Part shown: positions 26,863 to 37,028 of the stretch, piece by piece | Position numbering within the stretch: position 1 is the stretch's first letter | How the letters are laid out: every line of letters starts with the position of its first letter | NCBI RefSeq assembly: GCF_947366995.1 | Contig: NZ_CANBCC010000041.1 | Coordinates: 1-37,028 of the forward strand | Length of the DNA stretch: 37,028 bases | Source: an uncultured Aquabacterium sp. | Lineage (GTDB): Bacteria > Pseudomonadota > Gammaproteobacteria > Burkholderiales > Burkholderiaceae_C | Direction: 5' to 3' | Notes under the pieces: generated by a model | The model's input: the letters and a program-made list of their open reading frames with translations, nothing else | Databases searched by the model: none | Told to the model about the DNA's origin: nothing | Position numbers and translations under genes: made by a program

Positions 26863-27390
26863 TCAGCCCAGCAGACCGGTTTCGGCGTTGTGCTGCGGCA
26901 GCTCCACGCGCGGCGCCGGCTTCCAGCCCTTCTTGCGGTGCTCGACCACCACGTTGGTGTAAATGCCGCCGCGCACATACCACTTGGCCGTAATGCGCAG
27001 GTAGCGCGGGTCGATGGCCTTGACGATGTCTTCCAGGATGTCGTTGGTGACCTTCTCGTGGAACGCGCCCTCGTTGCGGTAGCTCCACATGTACATTTTC
27101 AGGCTCTTCAGTTCGACGCACAGCTGGTCGGCGATGCAGTCGATGGTGAAGTGCGCGAAGTCGGGCTGCTTCGTCAGCGGGCAGAAGCAGGTGAACTCGG
27201 GCACCTGGAACTGGATGACGTAGTCGCGCTGGGGGGCCGGGTTGGGGAAGACATCCAGCTGGCGCGATGGCACCGAGGGCGGCACCGCGGGGGCGGTGCG
27301 CTCACCGACGACCAGATCGGCTTCGTTGGGGGCGGTCTTGCGGGCGCGGGCAGGCGCCTTCGCGGCGGTGGAAGAGGCTTTCTTGGCCAT
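26863..27390 (-). CDS. queF: NADPH-dependent 7-cyano-7-deazaguanine reductase (short QueF)
   Basis: 175 residues from the ATG at 27390. The catalytic cysteine is C70 and the general acid D77 in FTCFCPLTKQPDFAHF. The QueF motif ELKSLK (93-98) and the E108 and H111 region (YRNEGAFHEK) are present. It reduces preQ0 to preQ1 in queuosine synthesis. Residues 1-45 are an unusual Lys/Ala-rich and Pro-rich extension (MAKKASSTAAKAPARARKT) absent from most short QueF proteins; its role is unknown. No preQ1 riboswitch was recognised upstream. The gene is divergent from smc and precedes the CbiM-like gene. Confidence 0.94.
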   Translation of the reverse strand: MAKKASSTAAKAPARARKTAPNEADLVVGERTAPAVPPSVPSRQLDVFPNPAPQRDYVIQFQVPEFTCFCPLTKQPDFAHFTIDCIADQLCVELKSLKMYMWSYRNEGAFHEKVTNDILEDIVKAIDPRYLRITAKWYVRGGIYTNVVVEHRKKGWKPAPRVELPQHNAETGLLG

Positions 27391-27652
27391 GCGGGAGTTG
27401 CAGCATTGCACGCGCCGGGGCGCGCGGGTCTTGTCTTGATGAGGAGTACAAGCCACCACGCGACCTTGGGGTCGTGCGTGGCGGCAGGCTTGCACAACAA
27501 ACGCCAATGGTATCATCCCCGATTGTTTCTCGCCCCAAAAATGGCGGGTTTTCTCAGAGAAATCAAAGACTTAGCGGGTGGCTTGCCTCGAATTTGCGTC
27601 GGGTGTGCCCGCGGTCCGGCCCGCAGGCATCGGTCCCGGTTGAGCCCCAAGC
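27391..27652. other. Divergent intergenic region between queF and smc
   Basis: 262 nt without a convincing gene. It holds a hairpin at 27456-27481 and a TATCAT -10-like element on the plus strand near 27508, which could serve smc. A further pairing between TTTCTC and GAGAAA around the smc leader is weak. No riboswitch consensus was found. Confidence 0.5.
27456..27481. repeat. 10-bp bulged hairpin upstream of queF and smc
   Basis: CCACGCGACC (27456-27465), loop TTGG, then GGTCG and CGTGG separated by a two-base TG bulge (27470-27481). The stem could form in transcripts from either strand. It lies 65 nt before the queF start and 170 nt before smc. Confidence 0.45.
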
Positions 27653-30600
27653 ATGCGTCTGAATTCGATCAAGCTGTCCGGCTTCAAATCCTTCGCGGAA
27701 CACACGCACTTCCAGCTGCCCGGGCAGCTGGTCGGCGTGGTGGGCCCCAATGGCTGCGGCAAGTCCAACATCATGGATGCCGTGCGCTGGGTGCTGGGCG
27801 AGTCCAAGGCGTCCGAGCTGCGTGGCGAGTCCATGCAGGACGTGATCTTCAACGGCTCGGGCAACCGCAAGCCGGCCAGCCGCGCCAGCGTCGAACTCGT
27901 CTTCAGCAATGAGTCGGGCCGCGCAGGTGGGCAGTGGAACCAGTTCGCCGAAATCGCCGTCAAGCGTGTCCTCACGCGCGACGGTACGTCGAGCTACTAC
28001 ATCAACAACCAGCCCGTGCGCCGTCGCGATGTGCAGGACGTGTTCCTCGGCACCGGCCTGGGGCCGCGCGCGTACGCCATCATCGGACAGGGCACCATCA
28101 GCCGCATCATCGAGTCTCGCCCGGAAGAGTTGCGGCTGTTTCTGGAAGAGGCGGCCGGGGTCTCGAAGTACAAGGAGCGCCGTCGCGAGACCGAGAACCG
28201 GTTGAAGGACACGCGCGAGAACCTGACGCGGGTAGAAGACATCCTCCGGGAGCTGAACAACAACCTGGAGCGCCTGGAGCGGCAGGCCGAAGTGGCCTCG
28301 CGCTACCACGGGTTGCAGGAGCAGGGCACGCTGAAGCTGCATCAGCTTTGGTTCCTGAAGCACCGCGATGCCACGAGCGAGGAAAGCCGCATCCGGCTGG
28401 CCGTGGCCGAAGCCACGAACGCGCTGGAGGCCCGCATGGCCGAGCTGCGTTCGGTGGAAGCCGAGCTGGAGCATGTGCGCCAGGACCATTACGCAGCCAG
28501 CGATGCGCTGCACGTGGCCCAGGGCGCGCTGGCCGATGCCAACCTGGAAGTGAGCCGGCTGGAAGAGCGCATCCGCTATGTGGTGGAGGGCCGTCAGCGC
28601 ACCGAGCAGCGTCTGGCGGAACTGAAGGCACACAACGATCAGTGGGCCGAGCGCGCTGCCGCAGCCGAGATCGAGCTGGAAGAGCTGGCCGAGAAGATGA
28701 TGGCCGCCGAGGAGCAGGCGGAGATCCTGGCTGCGCAGGCCGAAGAGCTGGCCGGCAACGTGCCTGCCCTGGAAGACGCCGTGCGGGCCGCCACCCAGCG
28801 TGCCAACGCCCAGCGCGGGGCGGCGCAGCAGGTGCAGCAGCAGATCCAGCTGCTGGCGGCTGAGTCGCGCAGCATCGACGAGCAGACGCGCCAGTTCAAC
28901 ATGCGGCGCGAGCGCCTGGTGGCCGAGCGGCAGAACCTGGCCTCGACCGACGACGCCCGCCTGCATGAACTGAAGGCCCAGCTGGACGAAGGGCAGGAAG
29001 CGCTGGCTGTGCTGGAAGCCCGCCTGGGCGACCTGACCGACACCGTGCCCACGCTGGACGAGCAGCGCAAGGCGCGCCAGGGCGATGCCAACGCGCAGGC
29101 GGCCCGGCACGCCGAACTGGCCGCGCGCCTGGAAGCCCTGAAGGCGCTGCAGGAGAAAGTGCAGACCGAAGGCAAGCTCAAGCCCTGGCTGGCCAAGCAC
29201 GGGCTGGACGGCCTGCCCGGTCTGTGGACCCGCGTGCACATTGAACCGGGTTGGGAGAATGCGCTGGAGGCGGCGCTGCGCGAGCGCCTGTCTGCGCTGG
29301 AAGTGGGGCGCGTCGAGACGGTGCGCGCCTTCGAGCAGGATGCGCCGCCCGCGCGCCTGGCCTTCTACAGCCTGCCGTCGGGCGAGATCGCCAACACGCA
29401 CGCAACCCTGCCTCGCCTTAGTGATCTCTTGCGTTTGACCGAGCCTGGCCTGAAGGCGCTGATGAACGACTGGCTGGAGGGCGTCTACACCGCCGCCAGC
29501 CTGGAGGAGGCGCTGTCCAGCCGCAGCAAGCTGACGCATGGCGAGCTGATCCTGACGCGAGCCGGCCATGCCGTGAGCCAGTTCGCCGTGACCTTCTATG
29601 CCCCTGACTCCGAGCAGGCCGGCATGCTGGCGCGCGCACAGGAAATCGAGAACCTCGACAAGCAGGTGAAGGCGCAGGCGCTGATCGCGGACGACGCCCG
29701 GGCGGCGCTGATCCGCGCGGAGGCGGCTTACACGGATGCGTCACAGCGCCTGGCCGTGTCCCGGCGCGAAACCAGCGATGCCCAGCAGCGCGCACACACC
29801 TTGCAGGTCGAAGTGCTGCGCCTGACGCAGCAGGCCGAGCAGACCTCCAGCCGTCGCGGCCAGATCACCGAAGAGCTGGCCGAGATCGATGCGCAGCTCG
29901 ACGAGTTGCAGGAGCGCCGCGCCACCGGCGAGGCCCGCTTCGAGGAGCTCGACATCAGCCTGGGTGAGGCGCAGGAAAAGCACGCGCAGCTGGAAGAGGG
30001 CGTCATCGAGGCCGAGCGCAAGCTGTCGCAGGCGCGCGAGCAGGCCCGCACGCTCGAGCGCCAGGCGCAGGAGGCGCAGTTCAGCGCCCGTTCCATGGTG
30101 GCGCGGCGGGGCGAACTGCAGCGCGGCATCGAAACCGCGCGCCAGCAGATTGCCGCCAACGAGGCGTCTGCCGCGCAGCTGAACGAAGAGCTCGCGAAGC
30201 TGAGCGAATCGACGGCCAGCGCCGGGCTGGATGAGGCGCTGGCAGTGCGTGTAGAAAAGGAAAAGGCGCTGGGGGCGGCACGCCAGCATTACGACGACCT
30301 TTCCGCGCAACTGCGCCGTGCCGACGAGCAGCGGATGGGCTTCGAGCGCAGCCTGCAGCCGCTGCGTGACGAGATCACAAAGCTGCAGCTCGAACTGCAG
30401 GCCGCTTCGCTGGGTGGCGCGCAGTTCATGGAGCAGCTCGAGGCCGCGGGCGTCGACCTGGCTGTGCTGGCCGAAGGCATCGAGCGCGATGGCGTCAAGC
30501 TCTACGGCCTGCAGTCCGAGATCGACCGCATCCAGCGCGAGATCAATGCGCTGGGCGCCGTCAACCTGGCTGCCCTTGAAGAGCTGACCGCCGCCCGCGA

Positions 30601-31165
30601 GCGCAAGGGCTTCCTCGATGCGCAGATGGCCGACCTGATGGACGCCATTCAGACACTCGAGGACGCCATCCACAAGATCGACCTGGAGACCCGCGACCTG
30701 CTGGGCTCCACCTTCAACACCGTCAACGAACACTTCGGGCGCATGTTCCCCAGCCTGTTCGGTGGGGGCAGTGCCAGACTGGTCATGACCGGCGACGAGA
30801 TCCTCGATGCCGGCGTGCAGGTCATGGCCCACCCGCCGGGCAAGAAGAACAGCACCATCCACCTGCTGTCCGGTGGCGAAAAGGCACTGACCGCCATCGC
30901 CCTGGTGTTCGCCATCTTCCAGCTCAATCCCGCCCCGTTCTGCCTGCTCGACGAAGTCGATGCGCCGCTGGACGACGCCAACACCGAACGTTACGCCCGC
31001 CTGGTCAAGAGCATGTCCAGCGGCACCCAGTTCCTGTTCATCTCGCACAACAAGATCGCGATGGAGATGGCCGAGCAACTGGTGGGCGTGACCATGCAGG
31101 AGCAAGGCGTCTCGCGCATCGTGGCCGTCGACATGGAAGCGGCACTGGGCATGGCCCAAGCCTGA
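27653..31165 (+). CDS. smc: Chromosome segregation protein SMC
   Basis: 1170 residues, full length. Walker A GPNGCGKS is at 31-38, then WVLGESKASELRGE and the long coiled coil. The hinge is near 500-650 (LPGLWTRVHIEPGWENALEAALRERLSALEVG). The second coil leads to the C-terminal ATPase lobe with signature LLSGGEKAL (1071-1079) and Walker B LLDEVDAPLDDAN (about 1098-1110). SMC dimers condense and segregate the origin regions of the chromosome with ScpA and ScpB, which are not in the window. The ATG is preceded by no clear Shine-Dalgarno. It is the first gene of the smc-zipA-ligA unit. Confidence 0.97.
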   Translation: MRLNSIKLSGFKSFAEHTHFQLPGQLVGVVGPNGCGKSNIMDAVRWVLGESKASELRGESMQDVIFNGSGNRKPASRASVELVFSNESGRAGGQWNQFAEIAVKRVLTRDGTSSYYINNQPVRRRDVQDVFLGTGLGPRAYAIIGQGTISRIIESRPEELRLFLEEAAGVSKYKERRRETENRLKDTRENLTRVEDILRELNNNLERLERQAEVASRYHGLQEQGTLKLHQLWFLKHRDATSEESRIRLAVAEATNALEARMAELRSVEAELEHVRQDHYAASDALHVAQGALADANLEVSRLEERIRYVVEGRQRTEQRLAELKAHNDQWAERAAAAEIELEELAEKMMAAEEQAEILAAQAEELAGNVPALEDAVRAATQRANAQRGAAQQVQQQIQLLAAESRSIDEQTRQFNMRRERLVAERQNLASTDDARLHELKAQLDEGQEALAVLEARLGDLTDTVPTLDEQRKARQGDANAQAARHAELAARLEALKALQEKVQTEGKLKPWLAKHGLDGLPGLWTRVHIEPGWENALEAALRERLSALEVGRVETVRAFEQDAPPARLAFYSLPSGEIANTHATLPRLSDLLRLTEPGLKALMNDWLEGVYTAASLEEALSSRSKLTHGELILTRAGHAVSQFAVTFYAPDSEQAGMLARAQEIENLDKQVKAQALIADDARAALIRAEAAYTDASQRLAVSRRETSDAQQRAHTLQVEVLRLTQQAEQTSSRRGQITEELAEIDAQLDELQERRATGEARFEELDISLGEAQEKHAQLEEGVIEAERKLSQAREQARTLERQAQEAQFSARSMVARRGELQRGIETARQQIAANEASAAQLNEELAKLSESTASAGLDEALAVRVEKEKALGAARQHYDDLSAQLRRADEQRMGFERSLQPLRDEITKLQLELQAASLGGAQFMEQLEAAGVDLAVLAEGIERDGVKLYGLQSEIDRIQREINALGAVNLAALEELTAARERKGFLDAQMADLMDAIQTLEDAIHKIDLETRDLLGSTFNTVNEHFGRMFPSLFGGGSARLVMTGDEILDAGVQVMAHPPGKKNSTIHLLSGGEKALTAIALVFAIFQLNPAPFCLLDEVDAPLDDANTERYARLVKSMSSGTQFLFISHNKIAMEMAEQLVGVTMQEQGVSRIVAVDMEAALGMAQA

Positions 31166-31173
31166 GGACCCTC

Positions 31174-34768
<3,595 letters not shown>

Positions 34769-34802
34769 GGTCTCTTGGCGTAGCGTGGAGGTGAGGGCGG
34801 GG

Positions 34803-35729
34803 TCAGGCCTTGGGTGGCGTGTGAGGCCCGCCGCGCTGGATCAGGGTCATGGCCGTGCCGATCAGCGACGACACCTCGCTCATGTTGCCCGGAACAATCA
34901 TGGTGTTGTTCGTGCGCGCCAGCTCGGCATAGGCCTCGACCGCCTTCTCGGCCACCTTCAGGTTCACGGCCTCCTGGCCACCGGGCGCGCTGATCGCTGC
35001 GGCGATCTTGCGAATGGCTTCGGCGGTCGCATCGGCCACGGCGGTGATGGCCGCTGCTTCGCCCATGGCGCGGTTGATCTCGGCCTGCTTCTCGCCCTCG
35101 GACTTGGCGATGAAGGCTTCGCGCTCACCGTTGGCCAGGTTGATCTGCTCGAGCTTGCGCCCCTCGGATTCGGCGATGCGGGCGCGCTTGTCACGCTCGG
35201 CGGTGATCTGCTGCTGCATCGAGCGCAGGATCTCGTTGGGCGGCGTCAGGTCCTTGATCTCGTAGCGCAGCACCTTGACGCCCCAGTTCAGCGCGGCCTC
35301 GTCGAGTGCGGCCACCACGGCGGAATTGATCACCTCGCGCTCCTCGAAGGTGCGGTCCAGCTCCATCCGGCCGATCACGCTGCGCAGCGTGGTCTGGGCC
35401 AGCTGCGTGATGGCAACGACGTAGTCGGCCGAGCCATAGCTCGCCCGCATCGGGTCGGTCACCTGGAAGTAAAGGATCCCGTCGACCTGCAGCTGGGTGT
35501 TGTCACGTGTGATGCAGACCTGGCTCGGCACGTCGAGGGCAATTTCCTTGAGCGAGTGCTGGTAGGCCAGCCGATCGACAAAAGGCACGAGCACGTTCAG
35601 ACCCGGCGTCAGCACGCCGTGGTACTTCCCCAACCGCTCGACCACCCAGGCGCTTTGTTGCGGCACGACCTTCACGGCCTTGGCCACGAAGATGACGGCG
35701 ATGACGAGCAGCACGACTGCGAGTTCCAT
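34803..35729 (-). CDS. qmcA: SPFH/band 7 (stomatin-like) membrane protein QmcA
   Basis: 308 residues. An N-terminal membrane segment spans about 3-20 (AVVLLVIAVIFVAKAV), followed by the SPFH core (VPQQSAWVVERLGKYHGVLTPGL). A long Glu/Ala-rich coiled region follows (about 175-250, with RDKRARIAESEGRK and IAKSEGEKQAEINRAMGEA), then the C-terminal oligomerisation segment. Such proteins form large ring-like assemblies in the inner membrane and are often paired with NfeD-type proteins, as here: nfeD lies 27 nt upstream on the same strand. The role of the pair in membrane quality control is known only in outline. Confidence 0.92.
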   Translation of the reverse strand: MELAVVLLVIAVIFVAKAVKVVPQQSAWVVERLGKYHGVLTPGLNVLVPFVDRLAYQHSLKEIALDVPSQVCITRDNTQLQVDGILYFQVTDPMRASYGSADYVVAITQLAQTTLRSVIGRMELDRTFEEREVINSAVVAALDEAALNWGVKVLRYEIKDLTPPNEILRSMQQQITAERDKRARIAESEGRKLEQINLANGEREAFIAKSEGEKQAEINRAMGEAAAITAVADATAEAIRKIAAAISAPGGQEAVNLKVAEKAVEAYAELARTNNTMIVPGNMSEVSSLIGTAMTLIQRGGPHTPPKA

Positions 35730-35756
35730 GACGGGTCGTTCCTTTTTGTGGTCGGT

Positions 35757-36194
35757 TCAGATCTTCTCCAGCACCAGCTGGTTGCGCTCGATTGCACAGA
35801 TGCGGTGCGGCCCGGTCTGCGGGGCCCCCTGCGGGTCGGCCAGGCGCGCGCGCCATTCCGAACCGCGGTGGTGGACCCGGGCGGTGCCGTCGGCATGCCA
35901 GTGAGACACCTGCACATGCTCACCCACATCCAGATGGCCCAGCCCCGGAGGCGGGGCATCGCTGTCGATCGGGCGAGCGGCGCGATGGCGTTGGCGCGCA
36001 TACCAGGCCAGCGCGGCTGCGCCGCCTGCACCCGCGGCCACCACGATCTGGGCGACCAGCCCGATGCCCAGCCACGCGGCCACACCGCCGACGGCCGCAC
36101 CGAGGGCCAGCATCAGCAGGTAGAGCGTGCCGCTGAGCAGCTCGGCGCCCACGAGCAGGCCGGCCAGAATCCACCACATCGTCACGTCACCCAT
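35757..36194 (-). CDS. NfeD family membrane protein
   Basis: 145 residues from the ATG at 36194, preceded by GGGAG at 9 nt. Three membrane segments cover about residues 6-65 (LAGLLVGAELLSGTLYLLMLALGAAVGG and LVAQIVVAAGAGG among them). The C-terminal domain (about 80-145) has the beta-rich NfeD OB-like pattern (VGEHVQVSHWHADGTARVHHRGSEW). This is the short NfeD form without the ClpP-like protease domain. It is the first gene of the nfeD-qmcA pair. An in-frame ATG 15 nt downstream (36179) is an alternative start. Confidence 0.88.
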   Translation of the reverse strand: MGDVTMWWILAGLLVGAELLSGTLYLLMLALGAAVGGVAAWLGIGLVAQIVVAAGAGGAAALAWYARQRHRAARPIDSDAPPPGLGHLDVGEHVQVSHWHADGTARVHHRGSEWRARLADPQGAPQTGPHRICAIERNQLVLEKI

Positions 36195-36337
36195 GCGCCC
36201 ATTCTCCCTTTGCAACCGAGTGTAGTACGGGCGTGTGACGGCTTCGGCGCGCCGGTTGCGTGCAGGGGCATCCCGCCGGGGATGTGTGCTGGCGCAAATT
36301 CGCCGCGCCTGACATACGCAGCACCCCCAATCGCCCC

Positions 36338-36343
36338 TACACT
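36338..36343 (+). promoter_or_regulatory. Candidate -10 box of the decarboxylase gene
   Basis: TACACT, 47 nt before the ATG. The -35 is uncertain: TACGCA at 36315-36320 has correct 17-nt spacing but poor match. The gap between nfeD and the decarboxylase (36195-36390) contains no other recognisable element. Confidence 0.35.
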
Positions 36344-36390
36344 TCGCGCTTTTCCGGATTTTCCGCCGTTCCATCCTGAAGGGGCCGCCC

Positions 36391-37028
36391 ATGCTGCGTT
36401 TCCGCTTTCCCATCGTCATCATCGACGAGGACTTCCGCTCCGAGAACACCTCGGGTCTGGGCATTCGTGCCCTGGCTGATGCCATCCAGAAGGAAGGCTT
36501 CGAGGTGCTGGGCGTGACCAGCTATGGCGACCTGTCGCAGTTCGCGCAGCAGCAAAGCCGCGCCAGCGCCTTCATCCTGTCGATCGACGACGAAGAGTTC
36601 ACGCCCGGTCCGGAGCTCGACCCGGCGGTGTTGAACCTGCGCAAGTTCATCGAAGAAATCCGCTTCAAGAACGCGGACATCCCCATCTACCTGTATGGCG
36701 AGACGCGGACCTCGGAGCACCTTCCGAACGACATCCTGCGCGAACTGCACGGCTTCATCCACATGTTCGAGGACACGCCCGAGTTCGTCGCGCGTCACAT
36801 CATCCGCGAGGCCAAGAGCTACCTCGACGGCCTGGCGCCGCCGTTCTTCAAGGCGCTGATGGACTACGCCCAGGACGGTTCCTACTCGTGGCACTGCCCG
36901 GGGCACTCGGGTGGCGTGGCCTTCCTGAAGAGCCCGGTGGGCCAGATGTTCCACCAGTTCTTCGGCGAGAACATGCTGCGCGCCGACGTGTGCAACGCCG
37001 TGGAAGAGCTGGGCCAGCTGCTGGACCA
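36391..37028 (+). CDS. Orn/Lys/Arg decarboxylase (partial, N-terminal part)
   Basis: The first 212 codons of a gene cut by the right edge, starting MLRFRFPIVIIDEDFRSENT. Residues 1-130 are the N-terminal wing domain of group III PLP decarboxylases, with FRSENTSGLGIRALADAIQK and AFILSIDDEEF. From about 165, the start of the catalytic domain appears (YSWHCPGHSGGVAFLKSP and ADVCNAVEELGQL). These enzymes (about 750 residues) decarboxylate arginine, lysine or ornithine, producing polyamines or supporting acid resistance; the substrate cannot be fixed from this part. A TACACT -10-like box is at 36338-36343. Confidence 0.92.
   Translation, partial: MLRFRFPIVIIDEDFRSENTSGLGIRALADAIQKEGFEVLGVTSYGDLSQFAQQQSRASAFILSIDDEEFTPGPELDPAVLNLRKFIEEIRFKNADIPIYLYGETRTSEHLPNDILRELHGFIHMFEDTPEFVARHIIREAKSYLDGLAPPFFKALMDYAQDGSYSWHCPGHSGGVAFLKSPVGQMFHQFFGENMLRADVCNAVEELGQLLD

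Noticed and set aside
26863-27390. QueF as GTP cyclohydrolase FolE
   Set aside because: The ELKSLK QueF motif and the CPLTKQPDFA active site separate it from FolE, which has a different zinc-binding set.
27391-27652. Possible preQ1 riboswitch upstream of queF
   Set aside because: No match to preQ1-I or related consensus sequences; the hairpin present does not have the required adenine-rich tail.
27563-29569. Long reverse-strand open frame (668 codons) antisense to smc
   Set aside because: High-GC shadow of the smc frame; the translation is His/Gln/Leu-rich with no recognisable domain and no ribosome-binding site.

Overview
This window is a stretch of GC-rich bacterial core chromosome, most probably from the Burkholderiales (Betaproteobacteria, somewhere near Comamonadaceae or the Leptothrix/Aquabacterium/Rubrivivax group). 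The placement is inferred from gene order and protein character: dapC-dapD-pilU-dapE-prmB, smc-zipA-ligA-DUF2237, qmcA-nfeD, and the beta-type LigA and amino-acid decarboxylase N-terminus. No phage genes, insertion sequences, tRNA or rRNA genes, CRISPR arrays or anomalous islands were seen. Genes are densely packed, with many 4 to 14 nt overlaps, and no gap exceeds 300 bases.

Layout. 1-879 (-): a gamma-class carbonic-anhydrase-like gene overlapping hslO (Hsp33, cut by the window edge). 1016-2646 (+): yaaA coupled to a prolyl-4-hydroxylase-type oxygenase, ending in a bidirectional terminator shared with rhlE (-). 4339-7495 (+): dnaX-ybaB-recR, the classic replication/repair cluster. 7529-11313: mltD and gloB (-) divergent from a yafS-like methyltransferase and rnhA (+), the same neighbourhood as in E. 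coli but without dnaQ. 11339-14433 (-): a NlpC/P60 hydrolase, moaA, mobA and a GNAT acetyltransferase in a probable transcription unit. 14568-15575 (-): ohrR and ohr with a recognisable OhrR operator. 15721-16125 (+): a small DksA/TraR-type zinc-finger protein. 16153-23547 (-): a dapC-dapD-pilU-dapE-prmB-ABC-F operon joining lysine/diaminopimelate synthesis, type IV pilus retraction and translation. 23607-25981 (-): two overlapping paralogous membrane diguanylate cyclases. 26087-27390 (-): queF and an orphan CbiM-like permease. 27653-34373 (+): smc-zipA-ligA. 34364-36194 (-): DUF2237, qmcA and nfeD. 36391 to the end (+): the start of an Orn/Lys/Arg decarboxylase.

The strongest non-routine signal is inside dnaX. 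At the exact end of the clamp-loader core there is a C CCA AAA heptamer (5454-5460), a Shine-Dalgarno-like G run 10 nt upstream, a 13-bp stem-loop 5 nt downstream, and a -1 frame stop in its loop. This is the full architecture of a programmed -1 frameshift that would make a short gamma subunit of 382 residues beside the 721-residue tau. The heptamer differs from the well-known A AAA AAG of E. coli.

Other points of interest are candidate leaderless promoters (dnaX, the NlpC/P60 gene, dapC), overlapping divergent start codons (gloB and the yafS-like gene), a strong hairpin between dapD and pilU, an orphan CbiM-like permease after queF, a pair of tandem GGEEF proteins, and a 36-nt identical repeat in the ABC-F gene. 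I see no evidence of a wholly novel multi-gene system; most of the window is conserved housekeeping DNA.
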